Shown here: positions 41,717 through 51,677 of the stretch, piece after piece
Position numbering within the stretch: the stretch's first letter is position 1
Layout: the number at the start of each line of letters is the position of its first letter
Assembly: GCF_030269645.1 (NCBI RefSeq)
Contig: NZ_BSTR01000007.1
Span: forward strand, 85,061-149,060
Origin: Actinokineospora sp. NBRC 105648
Lineage (GTDB): Bacteria > Actinomycetota > Actinomycetes > Mycobacteriales > Pseudonocardiaceae
Direction of reading: 5' to 3'
DNA: 64,000 nucleotides
Notes under the pieces: generated by a model
What the model was told of the DNA's origin: nothing
Database searches by the model: none
What the model saw: the letters and a program-made list of their open reading frames with translations, nothing else
Translations under genes and position numbers: made by a program

Positions 41717-42904
41717 CTACCTGGGCTGGTTGATCATCTTGTTCGACGAGCTCAGGTTGTTCACCCACGAAGCGATCTGGGCGCCCGCGTCGACGAAGAC
41801 CTCGCCGAAGCCGCCTGCGGTGGTGCCGAAGCGGTTGTCGGTGACCACCGCTCCCTTGGCGGAGGCGCCGATGCGCAGGATGTAGCCGCCGCCCGCGAGG
41901 TAGTTGCCCACTACCTGGAGGCCGCTGGTGGGGCCGTCATCGCTCGACATGATGAAGACTGCGCCGTTCTGGTGGGTGCCGTCGTAGGCCTTGCCGTCGG
42001 CGCTGATGTCGATGCGGTTGTACTTGATGACGGTGTTCGGTCCGCCGTAGGACTGGATGCCGTCGTTGTGCGTGTTGTTCGGGTACGTCCCGGCGCGGAG
42101 CAGGTCGTGGATGTAGCTCTGCTCGATCTGGCTGTTGCCCGGACCGTTCTGGATGCCGTCCGGGGTGCCGGAGATGTCGCAGCGGATGACCGTCACCGTG
42201 GCGTCGCCGTGGATGGCGCCGTTGCCCCACTTGTCGCCGGGCCACTGGTCGTCCTTGTAGGTGATCGTCGAATCGCGGACGTCGACGTGGCCGCTGTTGC
42301 CCAGGATGGGGGACCAGCTGTTGTGGTTGCCCTCGATGACCGAGTTCCGGATGGTCAGCGTGCCCTTGCCGTTGTACTCGATGCCACCCTTGATGTAGTA
42401 GCCGTCGAGGGTCACGTTGCCGCTGAAGCGCAGCGCGCCGGAGTTCCAGGTGGTGCCGGGGGGCGCGGAGCCGGGGCCGTCGACGACCTTGAGCTTCGCC
42501 CGGTCGCCGCGGTAGCCGACCTGGCCGACGGCCGGAACGGTGTTCGCGGGCAGGGAGCCGCTCGGGGGCGGCACCGGGGCCGTTCCCGTGCTGGTCGGCC
42601 GGGGCTTGACCGTGGTCGAGACCGGTGGCGTGGCGCTCGACACCGTGGTGGTCGGTGGAGCGCTGGTCGTCGTGGTCGTCGGCTCGGTCGAGTCCGTCGG
42701 CGCCGAGGTGGGCGCCGGGACGATCGTGGTCGTGGTGGGCAGGTGCGGCGGGTGCGGCGCGGGCTTGCCTGCCACGGGCTTGCAACCCGCGGCGAGGACC
42801 AGGGCACCCAGTGCCACTCCGGCGGTCAGGGCGATCTTGCGGACCCGTCTGTGCCGGTCGTGGCTCTTGCCTAACTCCGCAGACGTTTGAGGTCGAGCGG
42901 ACAT
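41717..42904 (-). CDS. Right-handed beta-helix lipoprotein
   Basis: A 395-residue exported protein. A signal sequence ends in the lipobox LVLAAGC, so it is probably lipid-anchored on the outer face of the membrane. A Thr/Pro/Ser-rich linker of about 75 residues follows. The C-terminal part (about 125-395) has repeated short strands (TLTIRNSVIEG, HVDVRDSTITY, VTVIRCDISG, NTVIKYNRIDIS, GLQVVGNYLAGG), typical of parallel beta-helix carbohydrate-active proteins. ATG 42904 has GGAAGGA upstream. In a polysaccharide locus it may be a lyase or epimerase-like enzyme, or a binder; catalytic residues cannot be assigned. Confidence 0.85.
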   Translation of the reverse strand: MSARPQTSAELGKSHDRHRRVRKIALTAGVALGALVLAAGCKPVAGKPAPHPPHLPTTTTIVPAPTSAPTDSTEPTTTTTSAPPTTTVSSATPPVSTTVKPRPTSTGTAPVPPPSGSLPANTVPAVGQVGYRGDRAKLKVVDGPGSAPPGTTWNSGALRFSGNVTLDGYYIKGGIEYNGKGTLTIRNSVIEGNHNSWSPILGNSGHVDVRDSTITYKDDQWPGDKWGNGAIHGDATVTVIRCDISGTPDGIQNGPGNSQIEQSYIHDLLRAGTYPNNTHNDGIQSYGGPNTVIKYNRIDISADGKAYDGTHQNGAVFIMSSDDGPTSGLQVVGNYLAGGGYILRIGASAKGAVVTDNRFGTTAGGFGEVFVDAGAQIASWVNNLSSSNKMINQPR

Positions 42905-43171
42905 GAGATCCTTCCGGTTGGCATGTAAGTCGCCCCCGTTGCAGGACAAGGGATTCAACCTGCGAGCCGTACCGGGACACGACGTCCCGGGAGGCCGACG
43001 GCACTCTATGCAGATCCTTTGGCAGATCACAACGGGGTCACGATGCACCCGCCATTGCGGTTACGAAGAGTGTGATCCACGACTCGGTCGGGTGAAACGA
43101 CGCTGCGTAACAATTCCCGGGCGCTGACGATCCCTGTCGCGAGCACTTCTCTACGGCAACCGGGAGCTGGA

Positions 43172-44803
43172 ATGCGCACGAGCGCGCGCCCCACCCCCGC
43201 CCCCGGACGGCCACCAGCCGACCAGGGTGCGGCGGCGCGTCGACCGATCTGGCTCACGGCCACCCTGCTGGCCTGCGCACTCGCCGCGATCCGGATCGCC
43301 ATGGTCGCGCTGTCGCCCTACGCCACGGCGGCCGGGCTGTTCGACGACGACGCCTTCTACTACTTCGGCGTAGCCGGACATATCGCCGCGGGCGACGGTT
43401 CGACGTTCAACGGGCTCGACCCGACCAACGGATATCACCCTCTGTGGCTGTTGCTACTGGTACCGGTCTTTTCGATCACCCACGGTAAAGTCGCATTGGT
43501 TGCTGTGACGCTGGTCTCATCCGCACTGGCCATCGCCTCGGCCCGCCAGATCGACCGGATCGGGCTGTTCACCGGCCGTCCGGTGCTGGTGACGCTGTGT
43601 GCGGCGCCGCTGCTGGTGGTCGGCGCGGCGGGCCCGTCGTTCTGGTACTCGGGCATGGAGACCGGGCTGCTGCTCTTCGCCCTGCTCTGGCTCGCCGCGA
43701 CCTACGTGCGCACCGACGGCTTCGCGGCCCCGGACTTCGGCCCGGCGGGCGCGCGGGCGGTGGGCGCCCTGATGGCGCTGGCCGTGCTCGCCCGGCTCGA
43801 CACGGTCTTCCCGATGGCGGTGCTCGGCGTGGTCGCCGCGCTCACCTGGGCGCGCTCGGGCAAGCCGTGGCTGCGCCTCGCGCTGTGGGTGGCGCTGTTC
43901 CCGGCGGTCGCGCTCGCCGCCTACCTGGCGGTGAACCAGGCCCTGTTCCACACGCCGCTGCCGGTCTCCGGGCAGGCGAAGGCGCTCGGCGGGTCGGGGC
44001 TCAACCTCGACGTCGTCCGCCAGTTCTTCACCTCGCCGGTGCTCTTCGGCCAGTCCACCTGGCTGGGCGCGATCGGGCTGGTCGTGGTGCTCGGCGCGCT
44101 CGCCGTCCGGGCGACCGGGCGGCTCGGCCTGGCCGCGCGGTTCGGCGCGGTCGTGCTGACCGGCGGTGTTCTCACTGTGGGTTACTACGCGTTAACCTCC
44201 TCGTGGCAGCTGTGGCCCTGGTACTTCTCGTCCGCGCCGCTGGCGGTCGCGCTCGCCGGGCCCGCGCTGCTGGCCAGGTGGGCCGGCTCGGTCCCGCTGC
44301 GCCGGCCCGCCGCGGTGGCCCTGGTGCTGCTCGTGGTCGCCACGACCGCGGCCAACGGTGTGCGCTCGACCACTGGGACGGTGCCGCGCTCGGCCTTCAT
44401 CGAGGCCGGTCCGGCGGTGGCCGCCCAGATCGACGCGCTCACCCCGCAGGGCGCGCCGATCGCGATGGGCGACCGCGCCGGCAGCGTGGGCTACCACCTG
44501 CGGCGACCGCTCGTGCACCTGGAAGGCCTGGTCAACTCGGCCGAGTACCTCACCGCGCTCAAGGACGGCACCGTCCACCAGTTCCTGGCCCGGCGCGGCG
44601 TGGCGCTCTACGCGCGCGGCGACAACGAGCCGGGCGCGCCCGACCCGGCCAACCCCGGATGTGTGCGGTTCACCGAACCGCAACAGGGGGGCGGTACGAA
44701 GGTGGGCATAGTGGTGTGTGACCGGGACCTACTGGTTACAACCCCTGTGGGGGACGGTACGTCCTACCGAGTGTGGCGATATCGCGCGAACCTCAACCCC
44801 TAG
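43172..44803 (+). CDS. Polytopic GT-C-like membrane glycosyltransferase
   Basis: A 543-residue membrane protein with about ten to eleven helices and a C-terminal soluble tail of about 120 residues. After helix 1 an acidic DDD (about 58-60) sits in LFDDDAFYYFGVAGHIAAGD, the position of the catalytic acidic motif in GT-C enzymes that use polyprenyl-phosphate sugars. NGYHPLW follows, as in similar actinobacterial proteins. The ATG has GGGAGCTGGA upstream. It begins the polysaccharide assembly run on the plus strand. Sugar and acceptor unknown. Confidence 0.75.
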   Translation: MRTSARPTPAPGRPPADQGAAARRPIWLTATLLACALAAIRIAMVALSPYATAAGLFDDDAFYYFGVAGHIAAGDGSTFNGLDPTNGYHPLWLLLLVPVFSITHGKVALVAVTLVSSALAIASARQIDRIGLFTGRPVLVTLCAAPLLVVGAAGPSFWYSGMETGLLLFALLWLAATYVRTDGFAAPDFGPAGARAVGALMALAVLARLDTVFPMAVLGVVAALTWARSGKPWLRLALWVALFPAVALAAYLAVNQALFHTPLPVSGQAKALGGSGLNLDVVRQFFTSPVLFGQSTWLGAIGLVVVLGALAVRATGRLGLAARFGAVVLTGGVLTVGYYALTSSWQLWPWYFSSAPLAVALAGPALLARWAGSVPLRRPAAVALVLLVVATTAANGVRSTTGTVPRSAFIEAGPAVAAQIDALTPQGAPIAMGDRAGSVGYHLRRPLVHLEGLVNSAEYLTALKDGTVHQFLARRGVALYARGDNEPGAPDPANPGCVRFTEPQQGGGTKVGIVVCDRDLLVTTPVGDGTSYRVWRYRANLNP

Positions 44804-44941
44804 GTGGCTCGTTAGACCATCTGGCCGAGCGAGGTCGCGCATGGGATCACATGGAGTAACGACTTTTCGTTCGATCGCGATGATTCAACAAGTAGGCAGC
44901 CGGACCTGTTGCTCGGTGTCACGTCGTGTGTTGGGGCGCAG

Positions 44942-46189
44942 ATGGACTTCTTCAAGACACTGCTGGTAATGCTCAAGCGGTGGTACGTCGCGCTCCCGGT
45001 CTTCGCCGTCACGGTCGGCGCAGCGGGAGCGGTGTACGCCGCAATGCCACTGCACTACGAGTCCAGTGGCGTCATCGTGCTGACCTCGCCGTCCAGCGGG
45101 CCGACGAGTGTGACCGACAAGGTCAACGGCCAGACGAACCCGCTGCTCGCGTTCGAGACCAGCCTGTCCATCTCGGCCTCGATCGTGATCCAGAGCATCA
45201 ACACCCCCGAGGTGGTGAAGTCGCTCGGGGCGGACAAGCCGGATCACACCTTCGTGCTGACCGGCGGCTCCGACGGCGGCCCGTTCATCACGGTCAAGAC
45301 CGAGAGCGCGTCCGAAGAGGGCGCCCGCCAGCTGGCGATCCAGGTGCTGGACCGGGTCAAGGCGGAGCTGGCCAAGCGGCAGCAGGCGCTCAACGCCCCG
45401 GTGAGCACGTTCATCGGGGTCGACGACGTCGTGCCGCCGACCAAGCCCGAGCCGCTGCGCGGCGGGAAGCTGCGCGGTGCCGCGGTCGCCCTGGTGCTCG
45501 GTCTGGTCGCCAGCCTCGCCGCGGTCTACGGCCTGGAGACGATCAAGGCCCGCCGCCGCAAGCGCGACGAGGACCTCGACGACGCCGACGGGGCCGAGGA
45601 CACCGCGGACGAACCGGTCGAGGACGAGCCGCGCGTCGAGCCGACCCGCCGCGCGGAGCCCGAGGCCCGCCCCGCGACCGGCTCGCTGCCCAAGGTCACC
45701 CGCACCCCGCAGCCGCTGCGCGAGGAGCCCCGCCAGCCGGTCACCAACTCCGAGCGCACCCAGGTGCTGCGCCCGGCCAAGGTCGAACCGGGCAACCAGA
45801 GCGCGCCCAACGGCAGGCCGATCCCGGCCCAGGCGAACGGCAAGCCGGTCAACGGCGCGGCCAAGCCCGCCACCGGCGCGCCGACCAAGAACGCCGCCCC
45901 GGTGGCCGGTCCGGCCACGACCAAGGTCCCGCCGGTCGCCGCTCCCGCGAAGAGCGCGCAGCCGGGGCAGGCCTCCCAGCCGAGCACCCCCGTCAAGGCC
46001 GGCCAGGTCCAGGGCAACCTGGGCAAGACCGGTCAGGCACCGGCCAAGACCCCGGGCACCCCGGTGGCGCCGCCCGCCAACGGCAAGCCGCCCGCGCGCC
46101 GCTCGGGCAACTGGCCCGGTGAGGAGTACCGCGAGCCGCCGACGGTGCGGGTGAAGCCCGCGCAGACGCCGCCCGAACCCCGCGGCTGA
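44942..46189 (+). CDS. Wzz-like chain-length determinant protein
   Basis: A 415-residue inner-membrane protein. The N-terminal part is a Wzz/YveK-type domain with a helix at about 13-33, an extracytoplasmic region, and a second helix at about 182-202 (GAAVALVLGLVASLAAVYG) preceded by the usual PPTKPEPL proline motif. The last 210 residues are a cytoplasmic Pro/Ala/Lys-rich disordered tail without a kinase domain. ATG 44942 is chosen as the start of the conserved domain. It probably controls chain length of the polysaccharide; no cognate tyrosine kinase gene is in the window. Confidence 0.87.
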   Translation: MDFFKTLLVMLKRWYVALPVFAVTVGAAGAVYAAMPLHYESSGVIVLTSPSSGPTSVTDKVNGQTNPLLAFETSLSISASIVIQSINTPEVVKSLGADKPDHTFVLTGGSDGGPFITVKTESASEEGARQLAIQVLDRVKAELAKRQQALNAPVSTFIGVDDVVPPTKPEPLRGGKLRGAAVALVLGLVASLAAVYGLETIKARRRKRDEDLDDADGAEDTADEPVEDEPRVEPTRRAEPEARPATGSLPKVTRTPQPLREEPRQPVTNSERTQVLRPAKVEPGNQSAPNGRPIPAQANGKPVNGAAKPATGAPTKNAAPVAGPATTKVPPVAAPAKSAQPGQASQPSTPVKAGQVQGNLGKTGQAPAKTPGTPVAPPANGKPPARRSGNWPGEEYREPPTVRVKPAQTPPEPRG

Positions 46190-46193
46190 ACCG

Positions 46194-47621
46194 GTGCTCC
46201 CCGACCACGTCGGCAAGCGCTCGCGCGCCGACGGAGCCACCATCGCGGGCGTCTACGCGCTGGCGATGACCGTGATCCCGGCGGCGCTGGTGATCAAGGG
46301 CCTGCCCATGTCGCTCGCCCCGGGCGTGGCGATCGGCCTGGTGATGGGCGTGCTCTGGTTCTGCGCGCAGCTGGTGACCACGCTCGGTGTGGCCAAGGGC
46401 CGCAACGCCGCGCGCACCGCGCTGTTCCTGTTCGCCTGCTCGCAGCTGGCCACCTACGGCTACGCCACCTACGGCTACCTGCCCGGTGACGAGCTCGCCG
46501 CCGCCGACCGGACGCTGATCACCGTGGTCGCGGTGACCGCGGTCGGCATCGCGGTGTGCGACGGGGTGCGCGGGCTGGCCCGGATCGACCGGCTGCTCAA
46601 GATCATGATCGTCGGCGCGACCTTCATGGCCTTCGTCGGGATCCTGCAGTTCATGGCGGGCCTGGACCTGACCCAGTACCTCAACTTCCCCGGGCTGCGC
46701 TCCAACGGCACCCTCTCGCACGTGCTCGAGCGGTCCAACTTCCGCAGGCCCGCGGGCACCTCCGGGCACCCCATCGAGTTCGGCGTGGTCTGCGCGATGA
46801 CCGTGCCGCTGGCCCTGCACTACGCGCTGCGCGGGATGGACCACGGCGGCCAGCAGAAGCGCTGGTGGCTGTGCCTGGCCATCCTGGCGGTGGCCTCCAT
46901 GCAGTCGCTGTCGCGCTCGGCGGTGCTCGGCCTGGCCATCGCGGCGATCTTCATCGTCCCGGCGATGGCGCCCAAGCGCCGGGTCCGCGCCATCTACGCG
47001 ATCGTGCTGTTCATGGGCGCGATGCGGGTGATGGTGCCCGGTCTGGTCGGCACCCTGGTCAGCCTGTTCACCAGCATCAGCGTCGACCCGAGCGCGGAGA
47101 GCCGCCGCCGGGCCGTCGAGCGGGCGGGCAAGGAGATCCCGAACCACCTGTGGCTCGGCCGCGGCATGGGGACCTACCTGCCGGAGAAGTACGGCTGGCT
47201 GGACAACCAGTACCTGGGCACGCTGGTGCAGAACGGGGTCATCGGCCTGACGCTGCTGATCTTCATCTACCTCGCCGGGATGTACTGCGCCGTGCGGGCC
47301 CGGCTGGCCAGCAAGGACCCGCGGATCCGCGACCTGGGCATCACCATCGCGGCCTGCATCGCGGTGCCCGGAATCTCCTCGGCGACCTTCGACCTGATCG
47401 GCTTCGCCGTGGCCACCGGCTACACCTTCCTGCTGATCGGGGCCGCGGGCGCGCTCTGGCGCACCGTCCAAGAACAGCCAGGTGGGATTCCGCCACTTCT
47501 CGGCGCGCAGGCGCAACGGCCGAGGCGGTTGCAGCGACGCCAACACCGGGAGTCGGGCGCGTCCGCCGACCCCGGGTCTGACAGCTCCGAGAAACCCGAG
47601 AAATCCGAGGTGCACGCGTGA
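46194..47621 (+). CDS. O-antigen ligase/polymerase family protein (Wzy_C)
   Basis: A 475-residue membrane protein with about eleven helices and a large extracytoplasmic loop near the C terminus (SVDPSAESRRRAVERAGKEIPNHLWLGRGMGTYLPEKYGWLDNQYLGTLVQNGVIG). That loop holds the conserved Wzy_C/WaaL pattern N-x-Y-x-x-x-x-x-x-N-G-x-x-G. The GTG follows the Wzz-like stop by 4 bp. It polymerises repeat units or ligates polysaccharide to an acceptor. It overlaps the flippase start by GTGA. Confidence 0.87.
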   Translation: MLPDHVGKRSRADGATIAGVYALAMTVIPAALVIKGLPMSLAPGVAIGLVMGVLWFCAQLVTTLGVAKGRNAARTALFLFACSQLATYGYATYGYLPGDELAAADRTLITVVAVTAVGIAVCDGVRGLARIDRLLKIMIVGATFMAFVGILQFMAGLDLTQYLNFPGLRSNGTLSHVLERSNFRRPAGTSGHPIEFGVVCAMTVPLALHYALRGMDHGGQQKRWWLCLAILAVASMQSLSRSAVLGLAIAAIFIVPAMAPKRRVRAIYAIVLFMGAMRVMVPGLVGTLVSLFTSISVDPSAESRRRAVERAGKEIPNHLWLGRGMGTYLPEKYGWLDNQYLGTLVQNGVIGLTLLIFIYLAGMYCAVRARLASKDPRIRDLGITIAACIAVPGISSATFDLIGFAVATGYTFLLIGAAGALWRTVQEQPGGIPPLLGAQAQRPRRLQRRQHRESGASADPGSDSSEKPEKSEVHA

Positions 47622-49084
47622 CCGCAGACGCCCCCGAGGCGCCGCAGAGCACGAGCAGTCCCAGCACCGTCGGCGGGAAGGTCGGCCGCGGCGCGCTGTG
47701 GAGCCTGCTCAACACCGTCGTGCTGCGGTTGGGCACGCTGGTCTCGGGCATCGTCCTGGCCCGGCTGCTCAGCCCGTCCGACTACGGCGTGTTCGCCGTG
47801 GCCCTGGTCGCGGTGACGCTGCTGCAGGCGTTCAACGAGCTCGGCGTGAGCCTGGCGCTGGTGCGCTGGGAGCGCGACGTGCGCGAGTTCGCGCCGACGG
47901 CGATGACCATCGCGGTCGGCACGTCCACCGCCCTCTACGCGCTGGTGTTCCTCGGCGCGCCCGCGTTCTGCGACCTGATGGGCAGCCCGGACGCGGTGGC
48001 GGTGGTCCGGGTGCTCTGCCTGGCGGTGATCTTCGACGGGATCGCGGTGGTCCCGGCGGCGATCCTGAACCGGGAGTTCCTGCAGCGCACCAGGTTCCTC
48101 TGCGACGCGGCGGCGTTCGTGGTGGTCACCAGCGTGACCATCTCGCTGGCCTCCTCCGGCGCCGGGCCGATGAGCTTCGCGGCCGGGCAGATCGCGGGCA
48201 ACCTGGTCTCGGTGAGCTGCTACCTGTGGCTGTGCCCGGTGAAGGTGCGGCCCGGCTGGAACCCGGAGGTGGCCAGGGACCTGATCCGGTTCGGTCTGCC
48301 GCTGGCCGCGGCGAGCCTGCTGGTGCTGTCGGTGACCAACGTGGACAAGATCGTGATCGGCTCGCTGGCCGACGAGGCCGCGCTGGGCCTCTACGTGATG
48401 GCGTTCAACCAGTCCAGCCTGCCGCTGCAGGTGTTCTCCGAGGCCGCGCGGCGGGTGTCGCTGGCCGGGTTCTCCCGGCTGGTCAACGACAAGCGGGCGC
48501 TGGAGCAGGCGCTCGCGCGCGGGGTGGGGCTGCTGATGGCCGCCTCGATCCCGGTGTGCGCGCTGCTCGCCTGCTACGCCACCCCGATGCTGCACGTGGT
48601 CTACGGCGAGAAGTGGATCCCGGCCGCGGTGGCGCTGCAGTTCTTGGCGGGCCTGGGTTTGCTGCGCATCCTGCTGTTCATCGGCTACGACCTGCTGGTC
48701 GCCCTCGACGGCAACCGGGTGCTGATCGGCCTGCAGGCGCTCTGGTTGGGCACGATGCTGCCCGCGCTGATCCTGGGCACGCACCTCGACGGCATCCGCG
48801 GCGCGGCCATCGCGCAGGTGGCGGTGGCCGCGGTGGTCGTGGTGCCCGCGTTCCTGCTCGTGATCAAGCGCCGTGGGCTGCGGCTCAAGCCCGCGCTGCT
48901 GGCCTGCCGCCGACCGGTCGTCGGCGGGCTGCTCGTGGTGGCCTCGGCCCTCGTGGTGCACAACGTGTTCGACAACCCGTGGGCCAAACTCCTCATCGGC
49001 GGTCTCGCGGCCGTCGCCGTCTACCTCCCGGTGGTGTACCCGATGCGTGCGATGCTCCCCGGCCGTGCCGGAGCGACGGCATGA
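47618..49084 (+). CDS. Polysaccharide flippase (Wzx-type)
   Basis: A 488-residue polytopic protein of the MATE/Wzx lipid-linked oligosaccharide flippase group, with 12-14 helices. GRGALWSLLNTVVLRLGTLVSGIVLARLLSPSDYGVFAVA is a typical start, and IRFGLPLAAASLLVLSVTNVDKIVIGSLADEAALGLYVMAFN marks the second half. It moves undecaprenyl-linked units to the outer face. Coupled by 4-nt overlaps to the ligase before it and the GT2 after it. Confidence 0.9.
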   Translation: MTADAPEAPQSTSSPSTVGGKVGRGALWSLLNTVVLRLGTLVSGIVLARLLSPSDYGVFAVALVAVTLLQAFNELGVSLALVRWERDVREFAPTAMTIAVGTSTALYALVFLGAPAFCDLMGSPDAVAVVRVLCLAVIFDGIAVVPAAILNREFLQRTRFLCDAAAFVVVTSVTISLASSGAGPMSFAAGQIAGNLVSVSCYLWLCPVKVRPGWNPEVARDLIRFGLPLAAASLLVLSVTNVDKIVIGSLADEAALGLYVMAFNQSSLPLQVFSEAARRVSLAGFSRLVNDKRALEQALARGVGLLMAASIPVCALLACYATPMLHVVYGEKWIPAAVALQFLAGLGLLRILLFIGYDLLVALDGNRVLIGLQALWLGTMLPALILGTHLDGIRGAAIAQVAVAAVVVVPAFLLVIKRRGLRLKPALLACRRPVVGGLLVVASALVVHNVFDNPWAKLLIGGLAAVAVYLPVVYPMRAMLPGRAGATA

Positions 49085-49902
49085 CCGCCCCCCTCAAGGA
49101 CCGCGGCGGCGTCTCCGCGACCGTCCGCCGCGCGCTGCGCGACGCGTTCGGCCTGTGGCCGATGCACGAGGCCAAGAACCGGATCACCCTGGGCAAGCGG
49201 CTGCCCGAGCTGCGCGCGTTCGAGGACGCGCAGGTCGCCCGGTTGCGCACCGCGGTCGGCGACCGGCCGGAAACCCTTGTCACGACGGTGATGCCGACGT
49301 TCAAGCGGCCCAAGCTGCTGCCGGACGCGGTCGAGTCGGCGCTGGCGCAGACGGTCACCGACCAGCTGGTGATCGTCGTCGACGACGGCGGCGGCCTGCC
49401 CGCGCTGCCGGACGACCCGCGCCTGGTCGCGGTGAGCCTGGCGCGCAACTCCGCGGTGCTCGGCCTGGTGCGCAACGTCGGCATCCGGCTCACCCGGTCG
49501 CGCTACATCGCCTTCCTCGACGACGACAACACCTGGCGCGAGGACCACCTGGCGCACGCGCTGACCGCCCTGGGCCGCGGCGCCGACCTGGTCTACTCGG
49601 CCGTCGAACGCCGCCGCGCGGACGGGACGGTGCTCGACGTGCTGTCCGAACCCTTCGACCGCAAGACGATGGCCGACGACTCGCCCTACGTCGACTCGAA
49701 CTCCATCGTGCTGCGCCGGTCCGACGACGTGCTGTTCAGCAGGCTGCCGCGGGTGAAGGCGACGCTTCCCAAGGAGGACTGGGAGTTCGTCTACCGGATG
49801 GCCAAGACCCGGGTGGTCGCGCACGTGCCGGAGCCGACCGTGCGGTACCTGGTCAACGAGGCCAGCTACTACACGACGTGGCAGCCGGAGCAGCCCCAGT
49901 AG
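49081..49902 (+). CDS. GT2 family glycosyltransferase
   Basis: A 273-residue inverting GT-A enzyme. TVMPTFKRPKLLPDAVESALAQT is the donor-domain start, VVDDGGG the first acidic motif, and YIAFLDDDNTW holds the DxD metal site. KEDWEFVYRMA may supply the catalytic base (ED-like). ATG overlaps the flippase stop by ATGA, making it the last gene of the wzz-like/ligase/flippase/GT2 run. Sugar unknown. Confidence 0.88.
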   Translation: MTAPLKDRGGVSATVRRALRDAFGLWPMHEAKNRITLGKRLPELRAFEDAQVARLRTAVGDRPETLVTTVMPTFKRPKLLPDAVESALAQTVTDQLVIVVDDGGGLPALPDDPRLVAVSLARNSAVLGLVRNVGIRLTRSRYIAFLDDDNTWREDHLAHALTALGRGADLVYSAVERRRADGTVLDVLSEPFDRKTMADDSPYVDSNSIVLRRSDDVLFSRLPRVKATLPKEDWEFVYRMAKTRVVAHVPEPTVRYLVNEASYYTTWQPEQPQ

Positions 49903-49940
49903 CCGCCCGGGTCTCCGCAGCCCTCCGTTCTCCTGAGCCC

Positions 49941-51518
49941 TCAGATCACGGTGAGGGTCAGCCGCGCCGTGTAGGTGCCCGCCGGTGCGCTGGTGGGCAC
50001 CTTGAGCGCGATGTCCGCGGACAACCGCGCGGTTCCGTTGCCCGCCAGGGCGAGCGCGGTCGCCATGGTGCGGCTGTCGCGCAGTCCCCGTCCCGCGGGT
50101 GCGACGTCCGTCAGGCCGATAGCGTCGGCCGGGTCGACCCGTGGGCCCGCCGTGATCGCCTGGACCGGTGACTGCTCGACGATCCGCGGCGCCCAGCCCA
50201 GGTTGGCGCCGTTGATCAGGTCCGCGCCGCCGGCGAAGTCGGTCACCTGACCGGAGGCGTTCCAGCCGGGGTTGCCCGCCCGGGTGTCGGTGACCGTGAT
50301 CGGGTTCAGCGATCCGGCCGTGCTGCGCAGGGATCCGTCCGGGGCCAGGACGGGCGGTGGCAACACGACGTCCTGGTCGGCGACGCTGATGGTCAGCGCA
50401 CCCGGGACCACGGTGGTGGTGATGTCCACTGTGGCCGGACCGCTCGACGCGACGATGGTCATCGGGACCGGCGCGGACTCCGACACCGCCCAACGGTCCG
50501 TGGGCGGCACGAACTGCGCCACGACGCCGTAGGTGCCGAGGTCTGGTGGGACCTCGTCGCGCACGGTGGCGACACCGCCGACCACATCCGCCCGGTAGAC
50601 CGGGCCGAGGCCGCGGGTGTCCCGGAAGAAGAAGTACACCTTGCCGGTGGCCTCGCGAGGGCTCACCGTCGCGCGCAGCTCGAACGGGCTGCCCACGACG
50701 ACGATCTCAGCCGCGCGGCGCTCGAGGGTGACCGCGACGGGTTCGGGATCGGTGACCAGCAGGTCCAGCGGTGCCGAGGTGGAGTCCCCGACCTCCGGAA
50801 CGGTCCCGACGAACTCGGCGACGACGCTGCGCGTACCGAGCGGGTAGCTAACCCGGGTTGTCGCGACGCCGTCGACCACCGGTTTCCAGAGCTCACCCAA
50901 CGGCGTGCCGTCACGGAACCTGAGCCGCCCGGCAGCGGAGGGCGGGGAGACGGTCGCGGTCAGGGTTACCGGGTGGTAGGGCGCTAAGCGCGGGTTGTCC
51001 GGCGTGACGGACACCGTGACCGTCGTGGGGACCGGTGGCTGCGGCCAGATCGACCACCTCGTCGCACTGTTGAGGTAGATGTCGGTGCTGAAGCTGTTGA
51101 ACACCTCGGTCCCGAAGTTCGCCGTGCAGGTGAGCGTGACCGTGTAGGTACCGCGGGTCAGCAGGCGGCCGTAGGCGGCGAACGGCGCTGCCTGGTGTGC
51201 GGTGAACGGTTCCGTGATCGACACCGGGTCGGAGGACCAGAGGTTCAGGTCCTCGGCGTACCCGTTCGGGCCGCGGGCGGTGAGCTGGTAGGTCGTGGCA
51301 CCCACCGCGCACGGGCCGGAGGTGCGGTAGGTGATACCGGTGTCCTCTGTGGTGCCGCCCGACAGCGTCGGGGTGAGGGTGCCGTCCGCGGCGGCCGCGG
51401 CGGTGCCGGTCAGGCTGAGCACCGCGGTGCACGCCAACACAACCGCGCCGACGGCGATCCGCCGCAGGGTGTTCTTCGACGCTGCCAGCGCAATGTACCT
51501 AGCCACGTACCCAGCCAT
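49941..51518 (-). CDS. Secreted protein with Ig-like repeats
   Basis: A 525-residue exported protein. A signal sequence (KNTLRRIAVGAVVLACTAVLS, then TGTAAAAA) is followed by Ig-like beta-sandwich repeats of Big_3_5 type: SVTPDNPRLAPYHPVTLTATVSP and PLGTRSVVAEFVGT, then a second similar unit at about 280-360. The C-terminal part (DVVLPPPVLAPDGSL to the end) resembles another beta domain found in actinobacterial surface proteins. No cell-wall anchor is seen. The start codon has a distant GAGGGGG. It is convergent with the GT2 gene and divergent from a sigma factor gene. Confidence 0.82.
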   Translation of the reverse strand: MAGYVARYIALAASKNTLRRIAVGAVVLACTAVLSLTGTAAAAADGTLTPTLSGGTTEDTGITYRTSGPCAVGATTYQLTARGPNGYAEDLNLWSSDPVSITEPFTAHQAAPFAAYGRLLTRGTYTVTLTCTANFGTEVFNSFSTDIYLNSATRWSIWPQPPVPTTVTVSVTPDNPRLAPYHPVTLTATVSPPSAAGRLRFRDGTPLGELWKPVVDGVATTRVSYPLGTRSVVAEFVGTVPEVGDSTSAPLDLLVTDPEPVAVTLERRAAEIVVVGSPFELRATVSPREATGKVYFFFRDTRGLGPVYRADVVGGVATVRDEVPPDLGTYGVVAQFVPPTDRWAVSESAPVPMTIVASSGPATVDITTTVVPGALTISVADQDVVLPPPVLAPDGSLRSTAGSLNPITVTDTRAGNPGWNASGQVTDFAGGADLINGANLGWAPRIVEQSPVQAITAGPRVDPADAIGLTDVAPAGRGLRDSRTMATALALAGNGTARLSADIALKVPTSAPAGTYTARLTLTVI

Positions 51519-51677
51519 GTCTTACGTCGCTCCCCCTCGCGCACGCGCGCGTTGCCGCGATCCTGCGCGGACCGGGTGACCAGGTGAGGCGACGCAGGTG
51601 AGCAGCAGACGAACCCGTGCAACCCTGGTGGTCGGTGCGGGCGTGAGTAACCCGTAGCTACGCACCCAGGGGGTTCG

